A program made the position numbers and the translations under genes. Positions 23,420-35,062 of a stretch of DNA of 64,000 nucleotides are shown piece after piece; position 1 is the first letter of the stretch, and each line of letters starts with the position of its first letter. The stretch is from Penelope pileata (Eukaryota; Chordata; Aves; Galliformes; Cracidae), in NCBI GenBank assembly GCA_013396635.1, contig WBMW01005278.1:124001-188000 (forward strand), written 5' to 3'. The notes under the pieces are model-generated. The model saw nothing but the letters and a program-made list of their open reading frames with translations. It had not been told where the DNA came from and searched no databases.

Positions 23420-23880
23420 TCATGTTCCAGACAGAGGCTGTCTACTTCCCAGTAATGGGAAATGATTTGTATTCAGTCAGAAAGTTTGGCAGCTGTATTA
23501 ATTTGGAGTTTCTTGCAAAGATGATCCAGTATTTACTCTGGTATGACTGAAAAGGCTCCAAATGGAACGATAATCCATAAAATAGGTCTTGCATGACGTT
23601 ATTATAAATTCAAATTATGCCCTGAAATGCCAGGCTACAAATGAAGACTTAAAGGGAGGCGAAACCTAAGGCTGGTGTTAGTATGCAGCGCGGTGGCTTT
23701 GTTTATGACAGAGCAATCGCCGGCATTTTTGTGAAATAACCGAAAAAAGCGGTTTCTAAATGGAATCTATTTGCATGGAGATACCCTGACCTCTGTAATA
23801 GTGGAGCAGTGACCTGCTGCCCACGGAGAAACTGAGTAAGTCAAACTAATGAGTCCTGCTGTTAAATACCTTCCCGTCCC
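23420..23880. promoter_or_regulatory. Candidate conserved noncoding element with an octamer motif
   Basis: A repeat-free block with clustered TAAT-type cores, a perfect octamer ATTTGCAT at 23769-23776 (POU-factor site) and a TGACGTTATT sequence near 23594. CpGs are retained around 23690-23740 in otherwise AT-rich sequence. The block is free of the CR1 pieces that sit on either side. Regulatory function is inferred from motif content only. Confidence 0.3.
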
Positions 23881-24259
23881 TCCGATTGGATCATACATGG
23901 CAATGAACTCCAGCGACAGCTGCGCGAGGCCAACGGGGCCGAGCAGAGCTGGGAGATCTACAGGACCGAGCAGGGACACGAGCAGCCCCCGACACCTCCC
24001 GGGGTGACACCTGTGGGCAGATCTTTGATGGTGATGAGCTGAGAGGAGCAATGTCCAGAGAATTGCCCATGAGTGCCTTGGTGGTATTTGTGGGGCACGT
24101 TCAACTTGTGATCTGGTGAATGCTAAGTGTTGCGTAGATAATGTAGGGTCTTCAGGTGGGATTCAGGCAATGGAGTGAGTGCTCCCCCAAAAACTCAAAG
24201 TAATTTGTACTCCAACCCAAACTTTAGGAGCAGCTGGGTATCAAGGAACTCACAGATAA

Positions 24260-24425
24260 ATCATAGAATAACAGAATATCCTGAGTTGGAAGGGACCCAC
24301 AAGGGTCATTGGGTCCAACTCTTGGCTTTGTGCTGCTGAGTTTCCCCAGCCCATTCTAACCCTGATGGAGGCTCAGAAACTGCCTGTCTGCTTTCCTGGC
24401 CCAGACACCCATGGCAGCTGCTCAG
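24260..24425 (-). mobile_element. CR1 LINE fragment, Y-like type
   Basis: The plus strand reads tcatagaataacagaatat followed by cctgagttggaagggaccca and gggtccaactc. This is the 3' end of the CR1-Y-like group (cctgagttggaagggacccac). Similarity is clear to about 24310 and weak beyond, so the 5' boundary is approximate. Confidence 0.85.
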
Positions 24426-27400
24426 AACAAATGTAGCACACAGAAAATGAATTGTGTCCTTGCCCAAATGAGCCACTGCATTTTGGAACAGCAAAGGGCT
24501 CTGTACCCTGCAAAAGCCCTTCTGTCTATGTCATCCAGGGATGGTTTGATGAAACACTTCTGGATATAGGGGCGAGACCTCAGCGTCCCCTCCACCTCCT
24601 GGAATTCCTTTCTGGCACTGCTGAGTTGTGCTCCTGCTCTTGTTCCTCTCTTGTGGCCCTGGGCTGTGCCCCAGCATCGCTCCTCAGCCGCTGTCCAGGG
24701 CTGGGGTGTCTCCTCCTCACTGGTGTGATGTATTGAGGGCTGGAAAACACCCCACTATTGAGTGGGGGGTGTCATGGTGATCCAAAGGGCAATGACACAC
24801 TCCCCACCTTCTCAAGCTATTCTTTCTCCCAACCATGATCTCTAAATGAATAAAATACCCAATTTACTTTAAATCAACAAATTCTGTTCTTTTGAATCAG
24901 CTTTGGAGATGGAATAACTGTATTAGGAGCCCGGAGTAGGAAATGTAACTGGCTGTCAGCCCTACAAGCAAGGTTTGGCAGTGGTAAACATCCATTTAGC
25001 CTCCAGCGAGAAGATGAATGGCAGGGCTGCAACTGCTGTGAGGAAGATGAGGTACCCAGGTATTCCTGATGTCCTGTATGCACGATGGGATCGAGCTGCT
25101 CATGGCCTGGAACTGGGAATTCACTGAGTTCAGCTTTGTTTATGAATTGCTCCTGCTCCCTGTGTTAAAGCAGGAATGGTTATTTTAGCAAAACACAATG
25201 GGCGGATTTGTGGGTTTTTAGTTCTAGAGGGATTTACGAGGGAACGACACATCGCAGCTCTCTGGTGCTGCGCTGGCTTGCAGAAACCTTCCTTAATCCT
25301 GCCTTAAGCTCACGGGGGCACCTGCTTGGCTTCTGGCAAGAGGCACGGAAGCACAACCACCCGATGGCTTTTGCAGTGCTTGTTCAACCTCTGCATTGCT
25401 CTGGCTGAGAACGCAGCCTCTGTCATGCCAGGGGCTGTACAAATTCATGGCAATGCGTTTGCGACCTGAAGGAGAGCAGACGGATCCCTCTCATCTGATG
25501 TTGCCATCTAACCCATGCTAACAGCCCCTGGTAATGGCTCGGGGTGTGTCACTGGGATGTCACAGAGGGAGGAGGGGCCCTTGGAATTTTGCTGGAGGAG
25601 GAAGGAGCAGAAATAACACACTGGAGATTTGGCAGAAAGGCTCAGGAAGGGACGAGCTTGTGAATAGAGGCAATAGTGATAGAGCAGGAGAGCAGGTAGG
25701 AAAGGGAGCTCAGAGGAGGATGAGAAAGATGAGAGTTAAATCAGAATCTTTGGCTGAAAGGGAGAATTCACCCGGCAGATGCCAGAACATCGGAGGTGCC
25801 TCGTTGTGGGCTTTGGGAGATCGCTGCCCGTTTCTCCCCATAACCGTTTGCTGTTAACCAGCCCCCAAACAGCTCTGTGAGCTGCATGATACGAGCTGGA
25901 TCAAGCCAGATAATTTGCTCTCTGCATGTTCCCCAAATTCAATTGATGCAGTTAATAGAAAGGTGAGAATGCACCAAAGAGCAGCTTTTCCTCCTAATTA
26001 AACCAAATTAGAATACATTTGTTACTGGAAAGCCACCTGCTATTTCCTATTTCCTTAATGATTTCATCAAATGCTAACTGCCTTCCCTCGTGTGCCTGGA
26101 AGCCACTAGGAGCTGTGTGCAGCGAGGAGCTTGGAGTGGAGTCACAGCCCAAGGGTGACCGTCACCGCGGCAGAACGTGTCACCCTCCCTCTGGTGGTGG
26201 CACCTTGGGGCCCTCCAGCTGCCCACAGCTCCTGTGCCAGCAGGGCACTGCGCTGTGCCCCCAGCAGAGAGGCAACGTGCTCATCATGGGACCCATTCTG
26301 AATCCCGTGCACCCCCAATTCCCTGCATGCCACGCTCGGCTCTGCAGCCGGAACCTTGGAGTTCAGCTATTTTTGGTCTGCAAATCCCCAAGGACAGGGC
26401 TCTTACCAGATTAGTCCTTTAGAGCTCAGCTCGAGCATCTCCTTTTATTAGTGATAATATAAACTAAAGCAGCCATAAACCTGCAGCCTTCATCCATTTG
26501 CAGTGCTTTAACTTGATTTATTTTGCTTTGGGTAAGACCACGGCAGCCTCCTCTTTGGGGAGAGGATCAATGACTTTTGGAGGTTGCAAAGAGAATTTCT
26601 CAGGCTGGTTTTATTCACACTCAGATCAATGTATTTTTGGCAGGGACACATTTTAGGGGCTGTAATTCCACTCTGCTGAGGCCTGGTTTGCTTCAGGAGC
26701 TGGGCAGGAGCTGTTGTTTTGATGCAAGATTTAGAGAGTGAGTCTCTCTTGCCACTGATCACGGAGATAAACAGGCAGAAGGTTTTGTCTCTTCTCTTCC
26801 AGCCTTTGTTTTCCATGAGGACCTGGGGATGCTGGTCCTGCTGAGCTGTCTGAGCTGCTGGTGCGTGGCAAGGCTGGCATTGCCCAGCTCCTTTAGGGAT
26901 GTTTGTCCCTGATAATTCAGCTGAGTGTGGGTAAGTTCATCCATCCTTTCCTCATTTTCAGTGTCCAAGCCAGATCCGAGTCCTCAGAATTTTTAATCTC
27001 TGAAATTGTCAAAGTGATGTGAGCATGAAAGTGGCATAAGAGAAAATCAGAGCAAGACGAGAGTTAATTCAGAAGCAAAGCAGGATCATTCTTTTCACTT
27101 AAAAAATTCAAGAAAAGTTTGATTCCATTGCAATTAATGTCATCCATGGGAAGGCATAAGTACTGACAAGAAATATCCAAAGCAAAAATATCTGTTACAA
27201 TTACAATCTGGAAATGAAATTGTCCTTCATTCTGACTTCAGTGTTGGAGTTGTGGGAATTTTAAACGCTGTTTCATTTTTGTTTCCTATTTTCAGATTCC
27301 CTTATCTCCCCTTTAAAGCAAACCAAAACAAAACATCGGGTTTGGTTCTTTGTTTGAAGAAGAGGAAAAACAGATAAAGGGATTGGAAAGGGAGGTCTAC

Positions 27401-27564
27401 TTGATGAAATATGGAATGTTGCACCCAGGTCTATGCCAAAGGCCTTTTGTTTGCTGTGTAACATCGCAAAGGAGACACTTCTGGCAATTCCTGTGGCATG
27501 ATGTTTGGGTTCCTGAAGGTCAAATGTGACAGTGAGGAGCAGTTGTTCCGCTGGGCAGCTCAGA
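24426..27564. other. Single-copy noncoding DNA, no gene recognised
   Basis: Unique sequence with GC-richer parts at 24550-24720 and 26090-26350 and an AT-rich block at 25860-26085 (listed separately). No exon or RNA gene is supported. Confidence 0.5.
25860..26085. promoter_or_regulatory. Candidate conserved noncoding element (AT-rich, TAAT-rich)
   Basis: A repeat-free block with several TAATT or AATTA-type cores, including CCTAATTAAACC near 25994, and a TGATGCAGTTAATAG stretch. It is the sort of sequence often seen in homeodomain-bound enhancers. This is a weak, composition-based call. Confidence 0.2.
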
Positions 27565-27918
27565 GGAGCTCAGAGGAGGCTCAGGGGAGACCTCATGGCT
27601 CTCTCCAGCCCCTGGCAGGAGGTTGTGGTGAGGGGGGGCCTCTGCTCCCAGGAGCAGCGATGGGACGGGAGGGGATGGCCTCACGCTGTGCCAGGGCAGG
27701 GTCAGGCTGGGCACTGGGGAACATTCCTTCTGCACAGAGCGGTCAGGCACTGGCACTGCCAGGGAGTGGGGCAGTCCCCATCCCTGGGGGTGTTCCAGCC
27801 CCGTGGGGATGTGGCACTGGGGACATGGCTCAGTGGCATGGTGGGGTGGGTGGGGTTGGGCTGGGGGATCTCAGAGGGCTTCTCTGACTTTAATGTTTCT
27901 GTGTTTCTGTGATTCTCT
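27565..27918 (+). mobile_element. CR1 LINE, 5'-truncated, GC-rich subfamily (copy 2 of 3)
   Basis: Sense-strand CR1. It starts around gagctcagaggaggctcagg, runs through gagacctcatggctctct and catccctgggggtgttccag, and ends ggcttctctgactttaatg with the tail tgtttctgtgattct. It is about 350 bp and includes more 5' sequence than its two relatives. The core from about 27725 to 27890 is nearly identical to 44925-45095 and to the reverse complement of 8352-8545. A 3-bp deletion and a CpG-to-CpA change are visible. The 129-codon open frame here only reflects the GC-rich repeat. Confidence 0.95.
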
Positions 27919-30900
27919 CCAAGTTGTGGTGCTCAGCAATGCCAGCCTGGGGTTGCTCTAATCTGCCCTTGGTGGGCCAGGGGACAGCTGGCCATTCCCC
28001 TCGAAGTGGGGGCTCATCAAGGGAACCTCATGGCTTTCTATTCCCAGTGCACAGTGTGGAGTGGGGCAGGGAGCTCAGCACAGGTTCCTTGTTCCCCACT
28101 GAAGATGTTTATTACAAAGACTGATGAGAACATCAGTGACACATCCCATTGCTTGATTTGCAAGTGTTTGTAGGATATAGCCACGTTAGTGCAAGAGTCC
28201 TGAATGCCATTTTGCTGGTAACTCTGTGGGTTCAGCTCTTTTTGCAATGAGATTTTTCCTTCCCCGAGGTAGGAAGATGCTGTAATCTCACACGTTGGAA
28301 TGGATTGCTGCATGTAAGAAGGAGGAAAAGAGTTAATAAGAGTTTTGACTTCTTAGTTTGTGTTTATCCTTACATAATGATTGTTAAGTTGTGCTTCGAA
28401 GAATATTAAGCTGCAACGCTTTTGTTAAAAGGTTTCAAGCAGTGGATTTGTACGAACCTTTCTATGCACTTGTATTCCCCTGTTGACTAATGAAAGAGAT
28501 AGAAGGCTGCAGTGCATTGAGAATCCTCATCTTCCCAATCGCTGTGTGCTGAGCGGTGCCATCCCACCACCCTGGGCACCTGCAGCCCCAGGAGCACACA
28601 TCAGCTCCTCTGCTGTCACTGTGCTCCCATGCTGGGCTGTGAAAAGCAAAAAGTGAGACCCAGGGATGTCTCAGTGTGCTGGCTGCGTCCCATCTCGCAT
28701 CGCCTCGAGGTTACCCTGGGGCTGCCTGTCCTGATGTTACACTTGGCCTAAGCACAGGGTTAAAACAAAGCGGAATTCAGCGGTTTCTGTGATAAGGTGA
28801 CATCAGTGATGCAGTGATGTTTTCTGAGCTCAGACGCTGCAATGTGTGCCTGCCTCTGCAGCCTGCCTGGGGCTCAGGTCAGTCTGTGGTCACAATCGGG
28901 CAGGGGCTCTTCTCTCCTGTTGGTGAATTCCTTTTCCTTGATTCCTTGACTTCATTTCCTTTAACTGTTCCTGAGCTTGAACCTGGGCTTTTATTCATGG
29001 TGAAGCACGGGGTGGTATGAATCAATGCACGTTGTCCTCTTTCCTTCCTCCTAGCTGGAGGAACTGCTTGAGCAGCTCAAACCGTGCCATCGCCAGAGGA
29101 AAAGGCGAGGTGGGAAGATGAGAAGAGGGTGAGCAGCAGACAGGGCTGTGGTGGCTTTGTCAGATGAGAAGAGGAGATGCCATGACATGATGGCAGCTCA
29201 CGTGTTTCTTCAGCAGCATGACGCTGTGAAGTTCTGTTGTTCTCCCTCTGATTTTTGTAAGAAAAAAGCTTTGGCTGAAGCAGACAAAACAAAACAAAAC
29301 AAAAAAATAATAGGGAGAGAGAAGGAGGAAAAGAGAGGAGAGAAGGCTGGAGCTGTCACTTTGTGCTCGTCTCGTGAAGGAGCTGCAGAATTTTCTGGGT
29401 TTTTGTTTGCAGCTCCTGAGCCATCTTGCTTCCCTTCCACTGCTTCTGTTGCCATCCAGACTGAGCACTGAGCTATTTCCAGCACAGGATGAGCGGCATG
29501 TAGCTCTTCTCTCTTACATGCAGCAAATTCCCCATGCAAGGCCATTCTACAGTCGTTAGGGGCACCTTGGAGCCCTTCTTGGATGTATCGTGTTGTGTCC
29601 CTAATAAATCCTAACAAGCACAGTGCTCCGGAAGCATCTCACTCTTTGCTCAAGGCTTCAATGCTTCACATTCAAATGTTTTTGCCTGAATTTGCCCAGC
29701 ACGGAGGACTTTGTTATGTATTTTGGTGACGTTATGTTAACCATGGATTTAGGAACATTTCACTTTGGAGCACGTCAGCCACTTACTGTGAGTGCAACTG
29801 TTCTGCTCATGAGCTGTGGTGATGTGAAATGGTCCTCTGAATAGCTCTGTCTCCCAGCTACTGTGCTGCATGGCTTTCGGTAGCGATAAAAATAAACAAA
29901 CAATGCCCTTGGTAAAGCAGCATAAAACGTCACAGAGGTTCCAAAATCCCTATTTATGCAGCTGAATCAGAGCGGTAAATAATCCCCACTCCCCAGCGGT
30001 GGGTACCTGGAAAAAAGGAAGAGGAGGCACAGCACAGTGGTTCCAGAAAGGTTACTGAGTCCATTGGCTTAGCAGGGACAGCAGCATGATTTCTAAGCAG
30101 ACATCTGACCTTGGCATCAGTACAAATGGGAGGCTCAGAGAAAGGCTGCAGAAGGTCCCGGTTCACAGGAAGATAATTGCTGCGCAACCTTATGTTTCTC
30201 TGTCCTCAGATACAAAAAGATACCAAAAAAAGGAAAAAGCACTGAGAAGCACAGTGTAATACCAAAGAGAAATCTGAAGGGATGCAGAGCTGGGATGCAG
30301 ACTGCACAGTCACGAGGAGATTTGGGGTGGGACGTGGTAAAGTCTCTGAGTAGAAAAGGATGGATGCATGTCATTGCTGGAGATGCTACCTTAGGCTGAG
30401 TGAAACTCTAGCAAAGAATTCAAAATCACCACGAACCCTATGATCCCATGCTTTGAACGAGCTTTAATGTCACATTTACAGACAAATTACACTTCCTGCT
30501 GTTCCACGTAACGCCATTGTGGGTAAATGTTATACATAGAAAGACATGCTGGAGAGTAAAAATATCATCCCCTCAGTTTTGGTGCAGCATAGCATACAAA
30601 GCTGTGCACGTTCGGTGTGCTGTGATGCAATGGCCTCACAACTTCCCCCAATGTTTATTTTTCCTACTTCTGGGAAGAGCTGCATGGACTGCAGCACGGG
30701 GAATAGAACTTTGCTTCCTTTCCTGCAAAAATCAAAGTCTGGTAACGAGAAAAAGAGGGAATCAAATTGACTTTTTGACACACGATGGGCACGGCAACGT
30801 GACAGCATCAGGACCAACAGTGACAACCTCGCTCCTGTCCATTGCCCAGCAAAGAACAGCACTGAAGCTGGAAACAAGCTGAAGGTTGTCATGGCTGGAG

Positions 30901-33320
30901 GGGTGTTACAGCAGGCCATCAGCTTCAGTTTCGTTAACACTCCAGTCAGGAGGAAAAAACCTTGCTGCTCGTACTAAACTTTGATCACCTGCAGGCAACA
31001 GGCCCAGACTCATCCGACTCTTGTGCTTCTCCATGCAGATAAACAAGATTTGCAGTGCTGTAATGGCAGCAGTTGCTGTTGTGAGAGATGCGGGCTGCAG
31101 AGCATCTGAGGGATTTGGTCATGTAGCTATAAATATTTCAGGCTCAGAATGCACAGCGCAGCATAATCTTAGAAAGCAACCAAACCAAAAATGCAATGTG
31201 AAAGTTTAATTAGGGGAACAAATGAATATTTTGGTGTATATCCAAATAGGAATGTCTTCATTATCAGCATCTTTTGTGCCAGCATCCCCGAGGCCATTAC
31301 ACCGGGTAGAATTGATGGGCATTTACTAGTGCTTCAGCCCGAGAGGGTTGTCTGGACATGGTAACATTTCAGTTGCTTCTTTTTGCTGCTTCCTCATTAA
31401 AGCCTTTGGTTGACACTTACAAAAGTTCTGCACTAAATGAACAATGATTTGGCCGCATCCAGCAAAATCTGCAGTGGTATGAAGTCTGCAGACATCACCT
31501 GAAACATCCCAGACAATTTTACTCTGAAGATAGTGCTGCAAGATCTGCGTTTAGCAGTCCCAAGCGTCCAGAGAAAAGCAGCAGTCATTTGAACCTTTGA
31601 GCGTTCTGAGATTGGGTGGGAATAATGGGGAAACACAGCATAAACAGCCTGGAGAATGGCTTCCTAGCATTCTTTATTCTTTCCTTGAAAGGAACTTCAG
31701 GAGGCACTACATAAGAAGTAATGGTAATGCGTTTTTCACAATAAAACAGGCTACTATCACCCTGGGACATATAATACAGGAGAGCAATCTGTGTTGTGTA
31801 GGAGGTAAGTCTCCTGAGACAAACAGCCATCTGAAACCCCTGCTACTGCTTTCATTAACCCGAGAAGAGAAGTTCGGGGCTGGCTGTGGCCTGATCCTCC
31901 CTGGTGCTGAGCACCCACTCACCCTGCAGAGATGCTCACCTGTTTTCATCGTCAGGCCATCTGTCTCCATTGGCTCTTTTGGGTCGTTACAGATCTGAGA
32001 TTGCATTTCATGATTTGGTATTTCTCCACCAGACAGAAAATGTGTGAGAGGCAGATGCACTGAAGGGTCAGGAAAGCGTAAAACAGACTTTGTTGTTGCT
32101 GTTCCAAATGGAATTTTTCATAAGTTCTTTTCTGCCATAATCTGCAAAGTCGTGGGCAATGCCTTCAGCAGTGGCTGTGCTTCGTTGGGTTGGGCTGCAC
32201 GAGTCAACTGGTGTGAAATGGCGTTGACCCGAGGCCTTTGGCAGGGGTGCTCTGGGCATCCTTTAGGAAAGAAATTTTGTCTGGAGCATCTCCAGAGTGG
32301 TTCATTACTCTTATCTTAGCTCTGGATGAATCAGCTCCCGAAACTCTCTTCCACCCTTCTGTGCAAGGAGAGGCTAGGTATGCAGTGTTGATTAGAAGCT
32401 TGAATTTTAGAGAGGAAAAGTCAAGAAAAATTAATTCCACTGAAAGAGTAACAGATAAGGCACCAGTCAAGATTCCACCTTCTCCACTGCTAGCAGGAGA
32501 TTTCATTGGTTTTTGCCCAAAACCTACTTGTTCCTTCTCTAGTGCCAACTTTCACAGCCATGGAGGGAAATGAAGGTCTCACCTATAGGTTCTCTCAAAA
32601 CTGAGAAATTTGCTCTCTTCAGACCTTAAGATTTCTGCCATGAGAAAATGATCTTAAGGCAGATGCGGAATGAAACCCAGAAAAACAGTGGGATGCCTTC
32701 TGCTCTACTCTTTGGACTCTTCCTTTGGGAAGAGATCACAGGACGGCAGCATGGCTGAGGCTGGAGGCACCTCTGGGTCCCTCTGGTCCCACCCGGACCA
32801 GACCCCCAGGGAGGAGACCCCAGCACCTCTCCGGTCCCTGTGCCAGTGCTCCATCACCTGCACAGCACAGAAGTGGTTCTGATGGTCAGGGGGAACCTCT
32901 AGGCTCCAATTTGTGCCCAATGTCTCTGGTGCTGGCACTGGGTACCACTAAAAAAGAGAATATCAAAAGAAAGTGTCAGGTCATCTGTGGAGGCTGAACT
33001 TGAGGTGCAGAGCATAGGATGTGTAAGCAATGCCTTGCGGTCTACCAGAGATAATAAAGGCTGAAAAAAACCTTTCAATTATTAAAGGCGTTCATGCCAC
33101 TTCATCACCTCTGATTCTGTTGGTGGCTGCGGCTGCAAACAACTTTTGCTGTCATACACACAGCAGATTTCCCGAAAGGATTTCACCCTGAGAGTTCTCC
33201 TTACTGCAGAGCTGCTTCAATTTGCGCCGTATCTTTGACACAGCTTTACAGGCTGTACCTCCAGAGTCCCTGGGGAAGTGACTTAAATTGACAACCATCT
33301 GCTAAAGCAAGAAAGGTGAA
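27919..33320. other. Single-copy noncoding DNA, no gene recognised
   Basis: About 5.4 kb of unique sequence with an (AAAAC)n run at 29285-29307. No transposable element, exon or RNA gene was recognised. Open frames reach 136 codons (30530-30940, minus) without a recognisable domain. Confidence 0.55.
29285..29307. repeat. (AAAAC)n microsatellite
   Basis: About three AAAAC units ending in a longer A run. Confidence 0.85.
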
Positions 33321-33385
33321 AGAATCACAGAACACCCCGAGCTGGAAGGGACCCCCAGGGGTCACTGAGTCCCACTGCTGGGAGT
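33321..33385 (-). mobile_element. CR1 LINE 3' fragment, Y-like type
   Basis: The plus strand reads agaatcacagaacaccccgagctggaagg, then gacccccaggggtcactgagtccca. This is the reverse complement of a CR1-Y-like 3' end. Similarity fades after about 65 bp; the sequence up to about 33450 may belong to the same element. Confidence 0.85.
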
Positions 33386-34989
33386 ACGGATGTCCCGATG
33401 ACCTCACAGTGTCTGTGCAGGGTCGGAGTTCTGGTTCAGCCCTGGGAGCTCGGTGTGCCCTGACAGCCTGACGGGCTGCTGCCATTCCGTGCCGTGATGG
33501 ATGGGACAGCAGGGCTGATTTACGAGCACCCGTGCCACGCAGACACTTGCCCTTGTCCCTGAGCTATGAAAGGCTTTAAGAATAAAGGAGATAAATGGCA
33601 AAGTGCCATAGCTGCACAACTAATTACCTTCCTAAAAACATAAAAACAAACCATATTTTCCCTATCCCTTCCAAACTTGTTTGGTGAGCACTAGATACCT
33701 GCAGGAAGAGGCTGGATTTCAGAATGGCATTCACAGAAATGGTAACATGGACCATGGCTTTTCACTCCGAGTATCTAACCTGCATACTCTAACAACCAAA
33801 CACTTCTTTGTTGCTGAAAAAGTCCTTCCAAACTCTTAAGAGCTTGGTGTATAGTCCTCCCAAACTCTGCAGTCCTCCCAGACTCTCAATAAGTTGGTGT
33901 ACAGTCAGAGCACTGATACACGTTTCCCTGGAGTGGATCAGTACCGATACCTTTTGCCAGTACATGACATTGGTGCCCTGCTTCATTCTGCCCATCAGGC
34001 ACCATCCCTTCCCCGTGCTGTTGTCTGAGCTGTGTTCCAGCCCTATCTGGACGAGCACTGCTTGGAGCAGACCAAGGGCAATCTGCCTCCAGTTAAGGAG
34101 CACAGATGGTTCTGGCTCAGGTCTTGACTTAGTACTTGGGTGACATTATATTTACCAGGACAGATGTAGCCAACAGTATGAAGTTATGATGGTCATCCTT
34201 CAGGTTGTTCCTCTTACACCATTCACATGTCATTCTTGTCTCTCCTTAAGACCACCACGATGTATATTTCATGCAAGGCACTCTGTGCCACTCACATTAA
34301 GACATAACCCAGGCAAACTGGGATGTTCTCAGCCTTGCTCTAAACCACTCAAGGTAAGGAGCAGAGCACTCACCAGCTCTTCTGTCCTGGAGTCATCATC
34401 AAAAACAGAGCCTCACGTGAGCAGATGTTTCATGTCTTGACTGCAGGAAGTGTGCTGGCTCCCAGCTTTTGCAGTGCTGCTCTGGATGGAAGCAAACGGT
34501 TTTGGCTGGTGCTGGCAGTAGTGACCCCTGGCTGACCATAAATCCTCTGGTCAGGCTCCCAGCTGGCAGTGGGAATGCAGAGAGCAGGTGGGAATGGCCA
34601 CGCTCAGCTCCACCCCTGCCCCTCCTTTGTGAATCAAAGCCCATTGGCAGCACATGTAGTTGGGGTGCTCTGGTGTGGACCCTACAGAGCACTGCCTGTA
34701 CATGTTTTCCTGGCAGGAACAGAGGGAATGAAATGGGACCGCATGGAGGATCAGTGGCGAGGAGGAGGCATCTCGAGGATGGGAAGTCATTACCCACACC
34801 TGCCCACACTGGGGTCCTCTGCCTTCTCCTCCTCTGTCTGAAACTTAGTGGAAAACTTGTCCGTGCCCTTTAGGATCCTCAGGACAGAGTTTAGAGTTCT
34901 TGAATCTGGATTATGGAGGGGTGGAGATGTCTCCTCAGCAGTCCTTGGGCTTCAGTAATACTGCAGAGATTTGCATGTACCCCTCTGAA
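33386..34989. other. Single-copy noncoding DNA with a weak local duplication
   Basis: Unique sequence. An imperfect tandem duplication of about 50-bp period lies at 33820-33908, where an agtcctcccaaactc-like segment and a ttggtgtatagtc-like segment each occur twice. No gene is recognised. Confidence 0.5.
33820..33908. repeat. Imperfect tandem duplication, period about 50 bp
   Basis: Two copies of a roughly 36-bp segment start at 33820 and 33870. They share agtcctxccaxactct and ttggtgta.agtc with several substitutions. An old local duplication. Confidence 0.55.
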
Positions 34990-35062
34990 TCAGAGAATCA
35001 CAGAATCACAGCACGGTGGGGTTGGAAGGGACCACACAGCCCCTCAGCCCCACCCGTGCTGT
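34990..35062 (-). mobile_element. CR1 LINE 3' fragment
   Basis: The plus strand has two reversed tail octamers (cagagaatcacagaatcaca), then gtggggttggaagggaccac. About 70 bp is recognisable. Confidence 0.85.

Noticed and set aside
27498..27887. 129-codon open frame with glycine- and tryptophan-rich translation
   Set aside because: It lies almost wholly in the GC-rich CR1 copy. The same translation appears at 44826-45188 and on the minus strand at 8359-8562, so it is repeat sequence.
30530..30940. 136-codon minus-strand open frame
   Set aside because: No domain is recognised, and it overlaps two plus-strand frames.
34440..34860. GC-richer stretch as a possible CpG island or exon cluster
   Set aside because: Few CpGs, no promoter motif, and the overlapping frames on both strands cancel each other as evidence.
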